A stretch of DNA of 52,739 nt from an uncultured Oleispira sp. (GCA_913019965.1 CAJVZR010000025.1:1-52739), one strand, 5' to 3'; positions 8,748 to 17,968 are shown, counted from the stretch's first letter. Notes: generated by a model from the letters alone, not told the origin. Numbers and translations: made by a program.

Positions 8748-10326
8748 CATTCGAATTTGTGGCGGCCATTTTTTGGCTAGGTTGCCATGGCATTTTCAAA
8801 TCTAAATATAAGAATAAGACCCCTGTCAGTAATAGGCTAGTTTGAATATAAAAGATCCAGCCTTCGGTTGCCCAAATCCAGCGTTGATTAATGAAACCAT
8901 CAGCGAATAAAGTAGCGAGCATTCCAAGGCTGGTTATACGTAAGAAATAGTGACTCAGTTTAAAACCATCTTTAATAATAAAAGGTGTGATGATCATGAC
9001 CAGCCAAGTTAACCAAAATGACCACTCTTCACCCAGGTGATGTGAGCCTGACGCGAGGGAGAAATTAAAGGCATAGAGGATTTGACTGCTAGCAAAACTT
9101 AAACTTGTCGCAACCACTAGACCTCCACAAACTCCCAGTGTCGCTCTACTCAGCCAGTGTTTCATGCCATGACCTCGTCGATGTAACCACAGCATGTTAC
9201 CGGTTAAAATTAATCCACAGGCCGCAAGCGCGGATAGAGCGTAGAAAACTTTCAACCAAGTATTACCAAATAACACGTAGTGCAAAGGTGTCACCGCAGC
9301 AAAAATGCGCTGGAACGGTCCTTTATCAACAAAGGATCCTGTATGAATCTTTTCTCCAGTACTTAGGTTATAAGTCACCGTTTCAAGGTTACTCAATTTA
9401 TCCTTATGATAACCACTGAACTTTATAATACCGCCAACATCCGTCATTAATTTTGTTTCTGTCTGTAATGCTCTGTCTTTGATAGCAACCTCAGAAATTT
9501 TCAAGCCTGAAACTTGAATGAAATCTATAGAAATATCAGGAAGGTCAACTGTTAAGCGATTCCATAATTCATTAGTGGGATATACCGGAGTATATTCGTT
9601 GGTTACTTCTGCCGTTGGGCCGAGAACGGCAATCGTTGCTTTTTCGACATCGCCGTTAAAAGCGGCTAGCGCTAGAATAGGGGATATTAATCCTAACAAA
9701 CCTAAGATAGTGCCGGTAAATGCCAATATAAAAGTAAAAGGTAAAGACCATAACCCTAGCAGCTTATGTTGGTCGGTTAATAATAAACGCCAGCTGCGCT
9801 TCGGACGTAACATAACAAATTCTTTGCGCCACTTTATATGAATAAATATGCCGGCAATGATGGCTAATAACATCGCCATTCCTGAAAGCCCTACGAGGTA
9901 ACGACCCCAAGGTCTTGGCAGGTGCAAATCGGTATGCAAGTGAGACAGTAAGTGATTCAGCTCTGATGGTGATGTTGGGAATTCTTGGTAAGTATCCGCA
10001 TTAAGATAGCGTATATCAGGCTCTTCACCTTCAGAAAAGTGTGCAAGAATTACATGGTTGTTGATTTCATTAGCGGGTTGAATGAAATAGCTATCATGAT
10101 CAAAATTTAAATCTTTGCTCTTTTTAAAAGTCCGTTCTAAATCAAAGGGCGTTTGTAATTCTGTTGTATTCTGTTGCTTGCTATAAGCAGGGTATTGCCA
10201 GTATTCGATTTCATGATCGAACATGGCAGGAATCCCTGAAAAGGTGACAATGAATAATAAAATGCCTGAAATAATACCGATCCAAGCATGGGTTGAGTAG
10301 AGCTTTTTATGGGTTTTCTGTTCCAT
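8707..10326 (-). CDS. PepSY-associated TM protein, probable iron-uptake membrane component
   Basis: 539-residue inner-membrane protein of the PepSY-TM family, some members of which are implicated in reductive iron release from ferric siderophores. TM1 follows the family N-terminus (HAWIGIISGILLFIVTFSGI). The conserved HLHTDLHLPRPWGRYLVGLSG and the next membrane helix are present, with further helices near residues 185-220, 350-380, 395-420 and 440-515. RBS AGGGA is 6-8 bases before the ATG. It is the last gene of a four-gene minus-strand run starting at the TonB-dependent receptor and follows the DUF3649-like gene by 8 bases, so co-transcription is likely. The 3' end overlaps the convergent AraC-type gene by 41 bases. 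Family firm; electron-transfer role inferred. Confidence 0.85.
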   Translation of the reverse strand: MEQKTHKKLYSTHAWIGIISGILLFIVTFSGIPAMFDHEIEYWQYPAYSKQQNTTELQTPFDLERTFKKSKDLNFDHDSYFIQPANEINNHVILAHFSEGEEPDIRYLNADTYQEFPTSPSELNHLLSHLHTDLHLPRPWGRYLVGLSGMAMLLAIIAGIFIHIKWRKEFVMLRPKRSWRLLLTDQHKLLGLWSLPFTFILAFTGTILGLLGLISPILALAAFNGDVEKATIAVLGPTAEVTNEYTPVYPTNELWNRLTVDLPDISIDFIQVSGLKISEVAIKDRALQTETKLMTDVGGIIKFSGYHKDKLSNLETVTYNLSTGEKIHTGSFVDKGPFQRIFAAVTPLHYVLFGNTWLKVFYALSALAACGLILTGNMLWLHRRGHGMKHWLSRATLGVCGGLVVATSLSFASSQILYAFNFSLASGSHHLGEEWSFWLTWLVMIITPFIIKDGFKLSHYFLRITSLGMLATLFADGFINQRWIWATEGWIFYIQTSLLLTGVLFLYLDLKMPWQPSQKMAATNSNAISDEFASYKPQE

Positions 10327-10334
10327 GGGGATCC

Positions 10335-10634
10335 CTATTTAAGTTGCAGGTTGAAAAAAAGGCTAATAATGTCGATAGCCAATATAGGTAGCAGTACGAG
10401 TAACATTCTTGTCCACGCTTGGATGCCACTATCAGCCAATATCGCCCAATAAAAAAGCGATGCCCAAAAAACAAAAAAGAAGGTGCCGCCGGCAAAAATC
10501 TGTTCTACGACATCACCAAAAGGCCATAACAAGGTGATGCAAACGGTTAATGCAACTGTTGCTAATAAAGAGCCAAGTATGGCTGCGGTATTTTTACTGG
10601 CATTATGATTAAAGAATCGATTAATTAAAGACAT
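10335..10634 (-). CDS. DUF3649-like small membrane protein (iron uptake operon)
   Basis: About 99 residues with three predicted membrane helices (near residues 17-37, 46-62 and 72-94). I take the ATG at 10634 (MSLINRFF), preceded by AGGA at 8 bases; a longer frame begins at 10661 but lacks a better RBS. The start overlaps the end of the upstream DUF3325-like gene by 14 bases, which suggests translational coupling. Small proteins of this kind between a TonB receptor and a PepSY-TM protein usually carry DUF3649; length and hydrophobic pattern fit, but I assign the domain from memory. Function unknown, probably a partner of the PepSY membrane protein. Confidence 0.65.
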   Translation of the reverse strand: MSLINRFFNHNASKNTAAILGSLLATVALTVCITLLWPFGDVVEQIFAGGTFFFVFWASLFYWAILADSGIQAWTRMLLVLLPILAIDIISLFFNLQLK

Positions 10635-10926
10635 GAACAGATCCTGCTGTAATAAAGCCAATAATACTAAGTGCCGTAATTATTTTAACGACTTTAGGCT
10701 GCCAGAGTCTGAGTTGTACAAAGCAGAGAGCAATAGCCATTAAAGCAAATAACCAATAAAAAATGCCTTTCTCTAAGCCAAAAGGTTGGCTCATAAATAA
10801 CAAAGAAATGATCAATACGATTCGTCCGCTATAGCGACGTTTACTATCGATTCGACTACTGCGATGTTCTGTTAGACCATACATTAGATGTAATGACGGC
10901 CAGAGTAAAAAAATTCCTAGAGGCAT
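10621..10926 (-). CDS. DUF3325-like small membrane protein (iron uptake operon)
   Basis: 101 residues with membrane helices near residues 3-18, 33-47, 53-70 and 80-98. A basic stretch HRSSRIDSKRRYSGR follows the first helix, resembling the ExH-x-R-rich segment of DUF3325 proteins, which are encoded next to DUF3649 and PepSY-TM genes in siderophore-uptake operons. A good RBS, AAGGAAA, sits about 6 bases before the ATG. The stop lies inside the next gene. Domain name is by resemblance and context; molecular function is not known. Confidence 0.65.
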   Translation of the reverse strand: MPLGIFLLWPSLHLMYGLTEHRSSRIDSKRRYSGRIVLIISLLFMSQPFGLEKGIFYWLFALMAIALCFVQLRLWQPKVVKIITALSIIGFITAGSVHVFN

Positions 10927-11012
10927 AATATTTCCTTGTTAATAATTACATCTAAATACAAGAAAACAGCAGGGCCTTAAAAGACGCTGCTGTTATCTCT
11001 GATCTTAAAAAA

Positions 11013-13517
11013 TTAGAAGTCGTATTGAGCGATCAGCCCCATGCTACGTAACGGAATTCTGTGATTTCGATCACCATAAAGCGTGAAGTTACCCGAATAA
11101 TCTTCATAGCTGTAAGAATACGTTTTGGCTTGGCGGTCAAATACGTTATTAACATAACCATGCAGTTTCCATACATCAGCTTGATAGCCCAAGCGTAAGT
11201 TGGTCACTGTATAAGCGGCTAATTTTTTCGTATTCTCATTATTTAAATAAGATTCGCCGGTATGGTTCGCAATTACGTAAGCGTTAAAGCCCATCCCTTG
11301 GTCAAAACCAATTCCTGCCGTCATGGTTTTCTCCGGGGCGTTCTGGAACTGATTACCCTTATAGTTTTTATTACCTGTGGTGAAATCTTCATAACGTGTT
11401 TTAGCAATAGCGGCATTTGTGAATAGCTGTAAACCAGAGTCTCCATTGTACGCAATATCCAATTCAATCCCTTTCAAGGTCGAAGAACCTGCGTTATCAA
11501 TATAACGGTCATATATGTTATTCGTACCAATGATTTGAACTTGCTGGTCTTCCCACTCCATGTAATACAGGTTGGCATTAGCGGTTAAGCTTTTATTTAA
11601 CCAGGTAGAACGGAAAGATAATTCATGGTTGGTTACAAATTCAGGATCATACTCCACCGTAGGCTCAACACCTGTAGGGTTTAAACTGATACCGCCAGAA
11701 CGGTAGCCGCGAGAGATTAAATAACCTGCGCCTATATCATCAGTGAATTGGTGGCGAATACCAAACTTGGGTAGAAGAACACGATGTGTCGTATCTTTTT
11801 TGGTGGTATTACTGGCACTTGCAGCCAGTGAATTTAACATGTTGTTAAGGTCACCCGCTTGGAAATTGATTGCACCAGGGCCGCCAGAAATATCAACATT
11901 ACCTGCCATCAAATAAGGAAGGAATGAATTAAAGGTGCCTTGTGCAATACTTGCTGCTTGCTCGGCAGTAGGCGCGGCTGCTAAACCGAGTTGTTGCCAA
12001 TACTGTTGATAAGTTGCTGCAGACGTTAAGGTATTAAAATAAGCTCCTGCGTGAGAATTAATCGCTTCAATATCGTCTTGGTTTACATTTTGTGCTGCAA
12101 TACCGGCCGTATTTCGGTTCTTTTCGTAATCTAAGCGCAAGCCAAATAATAGAGTAGTTGCTTGAGTAATATCCCAATCGGCTTCCATAAATAAAGCATG
12201 GTTCGTCGTTTCGCGACTAGAACCTTCATCAACATAGTTGGTTTCTAAAATCGTATCGCTATAACCGTTTTCATAGGGAGCAAGAGCACCTAGTCCCGCT
12301 AAAAGTCCTGTGACTTCATAGAAATTAGGCAAGTAGGCATTCAGAGGATTGGCTAGTAAGAAATCGTAGGCACGCTCTTCTTTACTCTGATTATAAAAAT
12401 ATCCGGCACTCGCACGAACGGTTTCATTTTCAAAAGAGAAGCGGAATTCCTGGCTGATGCTTTTATCTTTTTCGTTTTGAACTCGAGTTCCTATTCCCGC
12501 AGCGCCGGCATAATCTGACGTAGTTGGTGCTAACGCATCGGCATCCATATTATCATCATCCGTTTTGGTCGAATGAGATGTCGTAGAAGTTAAAGCGATG
12601 GCATCGGAAAGCTGCGCTTGAATTTTTAAACTCTGATAATTCATGCGCTTTTTATAGTCGCCTTCGATATCATGAAAGGCTTCAAATTTTTCATCGTCGC
12701 AGCTGAATACTCCCGCTTTATTCGAATTAGTGCCACAAAGGCGCTCATCACCTTTCTCGACTTTGTCTTGGCCGATTGTCGCTAGAGCACTGAACGTTTC
12801 AGAAGGTTGGAATAATAATTTGATGCGGCCGTTGTAATGTTCATTCTTAGCTTCATCATCTTTACCGGTAAACTTATTGCTCACCTGTCCGTCGGTATAA
12901 TAGCGCTCACCGGCTACTCGAATGGCTAAGTCATTGGTTAATGCGGTATTAAACATAAGGCTGGTGATTTGAGTATTATCACTGCCATAACCTAATCGAA
13001 CGGAGCCTTCTGTATCAAATACTGGGTCATTTGATTTTACGACAATGGTGCCGGCTAATGAGTTTTTACCTTGTGAGGTAGATTGTGGGCCTTTGAAAAC
13101 TTCAATGCTATTTACATCCCACATAGATAGTCCTGTGCTTAATAGGTCAGCATCAAGATAGGCGCCATCTAAGACAAAACCCGCAGCATCAGCAGTCGAT
13201 ACGTCTGAAGAAGGTCCGCCTTCGGCATTAATTCCGCGAATAGTGAAGCCATTACGACCATTGGGGCGTGCATTGGAGGTAAGTAAAAGGGCGTCGCTTA
13301 AATCAAAGCTATTATTCGCTTCAATAATTTCGCTATCGACGACGCTGATACCTGTGATCGTTTTTTGTAAGTCGCGTTCAATCTTGCCACCACTGACGAT
13401 GACTGTATCAAGCTCAGGTGAACTAGATATATCCGTTGTCGGCTCTTCAGCAAAAGCCCCTTGGCTCAAGCCAAGAATGGCGCAATAAAGCGGCAACCTA
13501 AGAAAAGTATTTGTCAT
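11013..13517 (-). CDS. TonB-dependent outer-membrane receptor, probably for a ferric siderophore
   Basis: 834-residue ligand-gated barrel that would import a ferric chelate using TonB energy. A Sec signal (about residues 1-23, ending GAFA) is followed by a TonB-box-like DTVIVSG near residue 37 and the plug domain (SVVDSEIIEANNSFDLSDAL, FTIRGINAEGG, SIEVFKGPQSTSQGKNSLAG). The 22-strand-type barrel ends in the aromatic terminal residue of LIAQYDF. It is the first gene of the minus-strand run with the DUF3325-like, DUF3649-like and PepSY genes, and a Fur-like box lies about 60-75 bp upstream. Plug and barrel are typical and complete; the ligand cannot be read from sequence. Confidence 0.9.
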   Translation of the reverse strand: MTNTFLRLPLYCAILGLSQGAFAEEPTTDISSSPELDTVIVSGGKIERDLQKTITGISVVDSEIIEANNSFDLSDALLLTSNARPNGRNGFTIRGINAEGGPSSDVSTADAAGFVLDGAYLDADLLSTGLSMWDVNSIEVFKGPQSTSQGKNSLAGTIVVKSNDPVFDTEGSVRLGYGSDNTQITSLMFNTALTNDLAIRVAGERYYTDGQVSNKFTGKDDEAKNEHYNGRIKLLFQPSETFSALATIGQDKVEKGDERLCGTNSNKAGVFSCDDEKFEAFHDIEGDYKKRMNYQSLKIQAQLSDAIALTSTTSHSTKTDDDNMDADALAPTTSDYAGAAGIGTRVQNEKDKSISQEFRFSFENETVRASAGYFYNQSKEERAYDFLLANPLNAYLPNFYEVTGLLAGLGALAPYENGYSDTILETNYVDEGSSRETTNHALFMEADWDITQATTLLFGLRLDYEKNRNTAGIAAQNVNQDDIEAINSHAGAYFNTLTSAATYQQYWQQLGLAAAPTAEQAASIAQGTFNSFLPYLMAGNVDISGGPGAINFQAGDLNNMLNSLAASASNTTKKDTTHRVLLPKFGIRHQFTDDIGAGYLISRGYRSGGISLNPTGVEPTVEYDPEFVTNHELSFRSTWLNKSLTANANLYYMEWEDQQVQIIGTNNIYDRYIDNAGSSTLKGIELDIAYNGDSGLQLFTNAAIAKTRYEDFTTGNKNYKGNQFQNAPEKTMTAGIGFDQGMGFNAYVIANHTGESYLNNENTKKLAAYTVTNLRLGYQADVWKLHGYVNNVFDRQAKTYSYSYEDYSGNFTLYGDRNHRIPLRSMGLIAQYDF

Positions 13518-13574
13518 GTAATTGAACTCCGTACTGCATTAATTAATAGATGACATAGTATTAATGACGCTAAT

Positions 13575-13593
13575 ATAAATGATAATGATTTGT
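13575..13593 (-). promoter_or_regulatory. Fur-box-like operator of the TonB receptor operon
   Basis: ATAAATGATAATGATTTGT matches the 19-bp Fur consensus at about 12 positions, centred on AATGATAATGATT. Read on the minus strand, TTTACA is followed 16 bases later by TATCAT, a plausible promoter whose -10 lies inside the box, so iron-loaded Fur could block it. By-eye match. Confidence 0.6.
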
Positions 13594-13598
13594 ATTTA

Positions 13599-13614
13599 TA
13601 TGTAAATTTACATA
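13599..13614. promoter_or_regulatory. 16-bp palindrome beside the Fur-like box
   Basis: TATGTAAATTTACATA is a perfect palindrome immediately upstream of the Fur-like box as seen from the receptor gene. It overlaps the candidate -35 TTTACA, so a second regulator may bind here. Regulator unknown. Confidence 0.45.
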
Positions 13615-13757
13615 AAGGAAGAGAATAGTTGTCATTTGTTGTGTGAATGTAATAGCGGATGAGCTCTTTAAAGCACTATTTAGAGCACTACGAATGAATT
13701 CAGAGAATGGTATTTCTGATGCAATAATTTGTTGCTCAAAATAGCTTAATCGATGGC

Positions 13758-13786
13758 TTGTTTTGTTATTGAAAAAGGCTCATTAT
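13758..13786 (+). promoter_or_regulatory. Sigma-70-type promoter of the tetR gene
   Basis: TTGTTT at 13758-13763, a 17-base spacer and CATTAT at 13781-13786. The start point would fall within the palindromes that follow, which fits autorepression. Confidence 0.5.
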
Positions 13787-13816
13787 GACGATTCGTCAAA
13801 AATGACGAATCGTCAT
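13785..13816. promoter_or_regulatory. Tandem palindromic operator, probably for the adjacent TetR regulator
   Basis: Two 13-bp palindromes, TGACGATTCGTCA (13786-13798) and TGACGAATCGTCA (13803-13815), share the half-site TGACGA and differ only at the central base. They are 17 bp apart centre to centre, and the whole 32-bp block is itself an inverted repeat. Position at the start point of the tetR promoter and TetR-like half-sites point to autoregulation. Confidence 0.7.
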
Positions 13817-13850
13817 TAAAAATTGGCATCTGAAAACTAGGCCCGAGTAA

Positions 13851-14690
13851 ATGGTTAAGCAGCACGAACTTTCACAACATATGATTTCTGAGCAAGCAGC
13901 TTCAGATACTTCATGCGGCTGTCCTCACGGCGGCTTGAAAGGACTGCTGGATAAGTCATTAGCTAGGATTGGTCTATCAAAAAGTGAGCAAAAGAAAGTA
14001 GACCGTGAAGAAGAGCTGGTTGATCTTGCCGTTTCTATATTAAATGAAGAAGGTTTTGCAGGATTAAGCTTAGAAAAACTCACGGCTCAATCTCGTTACT
14101 CTAAAGGCACTATCTACAATCACTTTTCTAGCAAAGAAGATTGTCTATCCGCATTATGCATACGAGCAGTCAGCTCAATTTTGACTTTATTTAAACGTGC
14201 GCTGCAGTTTGAAGGCTCTTCTCGGGAGAAAGCGGTCGCTGTTCATTATTCGTATCAACTCTACGCGCGCTTACAGCCAACCTTGTTTATGGCGGTATTA
14301 AGTAGTAAAGCTCCGGGTGTGCGAGAAAAAACGTCGACTGAGCGTACTCAGTTAATGGACGCCTTGGAGCTGGAAATTAATACTTTTAGCGACCAAATGT
14401 TTCGGGATGCGATCGATGATGGCAGTTTGGTTTTGTCTGAACACTTATCAATTGAAACCTTATCTTTTTCTAATTGGGCTATGTCGTTTGGTACGAATGC
14501 TTTAGCGACCAGTGCAACTGAAGCAAAAGCGGTGAATCGTTTAGATCCTAATACTCTATTATTGCAAAACATCAGTATTTTAATGGATGGAATGAATTGG
14601 CAGCCGCTATCAAAAGACTGGGATTATCGAAAAACTTGGCAACGAGTTGAAAAAGAAATTTTTGCAGATGACATCCAGTTAATTGAATGA
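13851..14690 (+). CDS. TetR-family regulator with Cys-containing N-terminal extension
   Basis: 279 residues, longer than a typical TetR repressor (about 200). A TetR DNA-binding domain is clear at about residues 52-100: LAVSILNEEGFAGLSLEKLT then SRYSKGTIYNHFSSKEDCLS, with the signature GTIYNHFSSKE. It is followed by a helical ligand-binding half. Before it is an extension of about 50 residues containing SCGCPHGG (Cys22, Cys24, His26), unusual for the family and a possible metal or redox site (inference). An in-frame ATG at 13881 would keep the motif. The gene lies behind tandem palindromes and 86 bases before the MMPL exporter, so it probably controls itself and the downstream exporter and LolA-like genes. 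Confidence 0.85.
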   Translation: MVKQHELSQHMISEQAASDTSCGCPHGGLKGLLDKSLARIGLSKSEQKKVDREEELVDLAVSILNEEGFAGLSLEKLTAQSRYSKGTIYNHFSSKEDCLSALCIRAVSSILTLFKRALQFEGSSREKAVAVHYSYQLYARLQPTLFMAVLSSKAPGVREKTSTERTQLMDALELEINTFSDQMFRDAIDDGSLVLSEHLSIETLSFSNWAMSFGTNALATSATEAKAVNRLDPNTLLLQNISILMDGMNWQPLSKDWDYRKTWQRVEKEIFADDIQLIE

Positions 14691-14776
14691 CGTCTGAAAA
14701 AGCGTAAAACACCATAATAACTAGATCGACCGTAAGACTTAACTATTACAAGCATAATAAAACAAGGGAAGTACAC

Positions 14777-17140
14777 ATGAGACAAACTTGGCTTAACAGT
14801 ATTATCCGCCATCCCTGGCTAACCATCTTAGTGGTTGTTGCCATTGCGGTTGCAGCCTCTTATGGCGGTAAAAATCTTTATTTTAGAGGGGACTATAAAG
14901 TTTTCTTTGATCAAGATTTTCCGCAGCTCGTCGCCCATGAAGAGATGCAGCGCCTTTTCAATAAAAACGATAATGTTTCTATTATTGTTGTCCCCAAAGA
15001 AGGGACGGTTTTTAATGAAACCATGATGGCGCAAATCAAAGAGCTTACCGATGAAGCTTGGCAAACGCCTTTTTCTAGCCGTGTTGATTCTATAACCAAC
15101 TATCAACATACCTGGGCTGAAGAAGACGACTTAATTGTCGAAGATCTTATTCTTGAGCTGGACATGATCAACCCTGAGTCAGTCAGCCGAACGAAGGCGA
15201 TCTCAACCGTTGAACCTAACCTCGTTAATAGTTTGGTTGCCCCTGATGGTAAGGTCGCGGTTGTTAATATTACAATCCAGCTACCTGACCAAGAAAATAA
15301 TACTGCTGAAGTTATTCAAGTTACTGAGTTTGCTAAAGAACTGAGTAATCGTTTTTCCGAAAAATACCAAAGCGCTGATTTCTACCATACCGGTGTGATC
15401 TTAATGAACTACAGTTTTGCTACTGAAGGTCAAAAAGATATGAGCACCCTAGTGCCGGGTATGTTCTTGATGATCATTATTATGCTGTCGTTATTGCTGC
15501 GCAGTATTACGGGTATGTTAATGACACTGGTGGTTATTTTCTTAACCATTACCGCAACGATGGGGACCGGCGGTTGGTTTGGTTACTTCTTATCGACAGG
15601 TACGATTAACGTTCCTATTGTTGTCATGACCTTAGCCGTAGCCGATTGTGTGCACTTGGTCGCCTCGACTCAGTTTGCTTTACGTCAGGGCAAGTCTCGT
15701 AAAGAGGCGGTTGAATTCGCCATGGATCTAAACCTAATGCCGGTATTTATTACCAGTGCAACTACAGCGATTGGTTTCTTAACCTTAATGTTCTCTGAAT
15801 CTCCGGTACTTGCTGATTTTGGTGAAATGAGTGCCATGGGCGTTATGATTGCTTTCTTCTTATCGGTGACTTTATTACCAGCACTCATGGTGCTTATTCC
15901 AATGCGCGTTAAAGTAGCACCAGAACATCATGGTGGTATGGAGAAGTTAGCGGATTGGGTTATTAAACATAATAAAATCGTTTTACCAGTAAGCGCTGCC
16001 GTTATGTTGTTCTTTGCTTGCCTTGTGCCGTTAAATGAAATTAACGATGAAGCGACTAAGTACTTTGATAAGTCTACAAGCTTCCGTCAATCAGTTGATA
16101 AGCAAGAAGAAACAATCTCTGGCATGTCTAGCATTAGCTGGGGTTTATACAGTGGTGAAGAGAACGGCATTAATAACCCTAAGTTCGTTAAGACGATATC
16201 TGATTTCAGTGATTGGTTACGTGCGCAGCCTGAAACGGATCATGTACAGACGATTTCCGATACCATTAAGCGTTTGAATAAAAGCATGAACGGTGATAAC
16301 GAAGATTTTTATCGTTTACCGGAAGAACGTGAATTAACGGCTCAGTATTTATTGATGTATGAAATGTCTCTGCCTTATGGTTTGGACTTAAATAATCAAC
16401 TTAATATTGATAAGTCTTCAACTCGTGTAGTCAGTACGCTTAAAAATTTAGGTAGTAAAGAATATGTTGCTATGGAGAAGCGAGCGATAGAATGGTTTGC
16501 GACGAATGCACCAGAAGTTCGTATGACAGCCTCTAGCCCAACTTTGATGTTCTCGCATATTGGTGAAACGAATATGGACAGCATGATCATCAGTATGATT
16601 ATTGCTATGTTCTTGATCTCCATATTATTGATTTTTGCTTTACGCTCGTTCCGTCTGGGCTTAATTAGCTTGATACCTAACATCGGGCCAGCGGCGGTAG
16701 GTTTTGGTATTTGGGCATTAATCTCTGGTGAAATTAACCTAGGTCTGTCGATTGTTGTCTCAATGACACTCGGTATTATTGTTGACGATACGGTACACTT
16801 CTTAAGTAAATATCAGCGTGCTCGTACAGATGGTCGTAATGCTGAAGAAGCTATCCGTTATGCCTTCTCCAGTGTGGGTCGTGCAATGACGATTACCACC
16901 TTGGTATTGTGCACAGGTTTCTCGCTACTTACCTTCTCAGCGTTCCGCATGAATGCCGATATGGGTATGGCGACTGCGATCATTATCTTTGTCGCCCTTG
17001 TAGTGGACTTTTTATTCTTGCCAGCCTTTTTATTACTGGCAGATAAGCGCGAAAACGATACAAATAATGCAGGTTCTAAGAAAACAGCGGCAAATGATGC
17101 TCTGATAGAAAGCTCAGAACTTGCGAATAATAAAGTATAA
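14777..17140 (+). CDS. MMPL/RND-superfamily exporter with sterol-sensing-like membrane domain
   Basis: 787-residue inner-membrane protein with two repeats, each one helix, a periplasmic domain and a five-helix bundle. It is shorter than drug RND pumps (about 1040) and fits the MMPL/hydrophobe exporter branch. The repeated proton-relay positions are visible in TLAVADCVHLVASTQ (first bundle) and LGIIVDDTVHFLSKYQ (second bundle). RBS AAGGGAAG lies before the ATG. It is followed after 12 bases by the LolA-like carrier gene, so the two form an operon. Known relatives move lipids, polyenes or other hydrophobic molecules out of the inner membrane; with a LolA-like carrier next door, lipid or lipid-like cargo is the best inference. 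No adaptor gene accompanies it. Confidence 0.85.
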   Translation: MRQTWLNSIIRHPWLTILVVVAIAVAASYGGKNLYFRGDYKVFFDQDFPQLVAHEEMQRLFNKNDNVSIIVVPKEGTVFNETMMAQIKELTDEAWQTPFSSRVDSITNYQHTWAEEDDLIVEDLILELDMINPESVSRTKAISTVEPNLVNSLVAPDGKVAVVNITIQLPDQENNTAEVIQVTEFAKELSNRFSEKYQSADFYHTGVILMNYSFATEGQKDMSTLVPGMFLMIIIMLSLLLRSITGMLMTLVVIFLTITATMGTGGWFGYFLSTGTINVPIVVMTLAVADCVHLVASTQFALRQGKSRKEAVEFAMDLNLMPVFITSATTAIGFLTLMFSESPVLADFGEMSAMGVMIAFFLSVTLLPALMVLIPMRVKVAPEHHGGMEKLADWVIKHNKIVLPVSAAVMLFFACLVPLNEINDEATKYFDKSTSFRQSVDKQEETISGMSSISWGLYSGEENGINNPKFVKTISDFSDWLRAQPETDHVQTISDTIKRLNKSMNGDNEDFYRLPEERELTAQYLLMYEMSLPYGLDLNNQLNIDKSSTRVVSTLKNLGSKEYVAMEKRAIEWFATNAPEVRMTASSPTLMFSHIGETNMDSMIISMIIAMFLISILLIFALRSFRLGLISLIPNIGPAAVGFGIWALISGEINLGLSIVVSMTLGIIVDDTVHFLSKYQRARTDGRNAEEAIRYAFSSVGRAMTITTLVLCTGFSLLTFSAFRMNADMGMATAIIIFVALVVDFLFLPAFLLLADKRENDTNNAGSKKTAANDALIESSELANNKV

Positions 17141-17152
17141 AAAAGGAATCGA

Positions 17153-17968
17153 ATGATGAATGCATTTACAAAAATAACGGCTTCTCTTGCCACGGCAGTT
17201 GCCTTAATGTCGGGCTCTGTTCAAGCTGAGCTGAATTTAGCGGGGCTTTCTGCAGAAGAGCAGGGTCTAGCGATTGCTAAAGAACGTAAGGCGCGTGATC
17301 TGGGCTGGGGTGATTCAACATCAGCGGTTACCATGACTCTGCGTAATGCTCAGGGTGAAGAAAGTATCCGTGAAATGCGCATGAAGTCTCTAGAGATTGA
17401 TGATGATGGCGATAAAGGCTTAACCATTTTTGATAAGCCGAAAGACGTGAAAGGTACGGCTTTCTTAAACTTTTCTCATATCGATAAGTCAGATGATCAA
17501 TGGCTGTACTTGCCTGCGCTTAAGCGTGTGAAGCGTATCTCTTCTCGTAATAAATCAGGTCCATTCATGGGCAGTGAATTTGCTTATGAAGACTTGAGCT
17601 CTTTTGAAATTGAAAAATATAAGTTCAAGTTCTTAGCCGAAGAAACGATTAACGGTGTAGATTGTTATAAGGTTGAGCAGATCCCTACGGATAAAAACTC
17701 TGGTTATACCCGTCAGGTTGCTTGGTTGGATAAAGAGCACTTCCGTGGTCAAAAAGTAGATTTTTATGATCGTAAAAAGTCATTGTTAAAAACTCTGACT
17801 TTCACTGACTACAAGTTGTATTTAGATAAGTACTGGCGTCCAATGCAAATGGATATGATTAATCATCAGACGAAGAAAAGCACTGAGCTTAATACCGCGT
17901 CTTTAGCGTTTAAAACAGGTTTGAAAGATTCAGACTTCAATAAAGCAACCTTGAAGCGTGCACGTTAA
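17153..17968 (+). CDS. Outer-membrane lipoprotein-sorting (LolA-like) periplasmic protein
   Basis: 271-residue secreted protein with a Sec signal (MMNAFTKITASLATAVALMS..., cleavage after VQA near residue 25). The mature part has the LolA-like pattern of the family annotated as outer membrane lipoprotein-sorting protein: FDKPKDVKGTAFLNFSHIDK, DQWLYLPALKRVKRISSRNK, GPFMGSEFAYEDL and the C-terminal YWRPMQMDMINHQTKKSTEL. The fold is a half-barrel with a hydrophobic groove for an acyl chain. RBS AAGGAA is well placed; ATG 17153 and ATG 17156 are both possible. It follows the MMPL gene by 12 bases, and a terminator follows it. Role inferred: carries hydrophobic cargo from the exporter across the periplasm. 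Not the housekeeping LolA. Confidence 0.85.
   Translation: MMNAFTKITASLATAVALMSGSVQAELNLAGLSAEEQGLAIAKERKARDLGWGDSTSAVTMTLRNAQGEESIREMRMKSLEIDDDGDKGLTIFDKPKDVKGTAFLNFSHIDKSDDQWLYLPALKRVKRISSRNKSGPFMGSEFAYEDLSSFEIEKYKFKFLAEETINGVDCYKVEQIPTDKNSGYTRQVAWLDKEHFRGQKVDFYDRKKSLLKTLTFTDYKLYLDKYWRPMQMDMINHQTKKSTELNTASLAFKTGLKDSDFNKATLKRAR

Larger units (their letters stand above)
13518..13850. other. Divergent regulatory intergenic region (iron receptor / TetR)
   Basis: A 333-base gap with no coding frame I would support. It holds the Fur-like box and a 16-bp palindrome on the receptor side, and a promoter with tandem palindromes on the TetR side. The stretch 13620-13755 between them shows nothing I can name. 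Confidence 0.7.
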
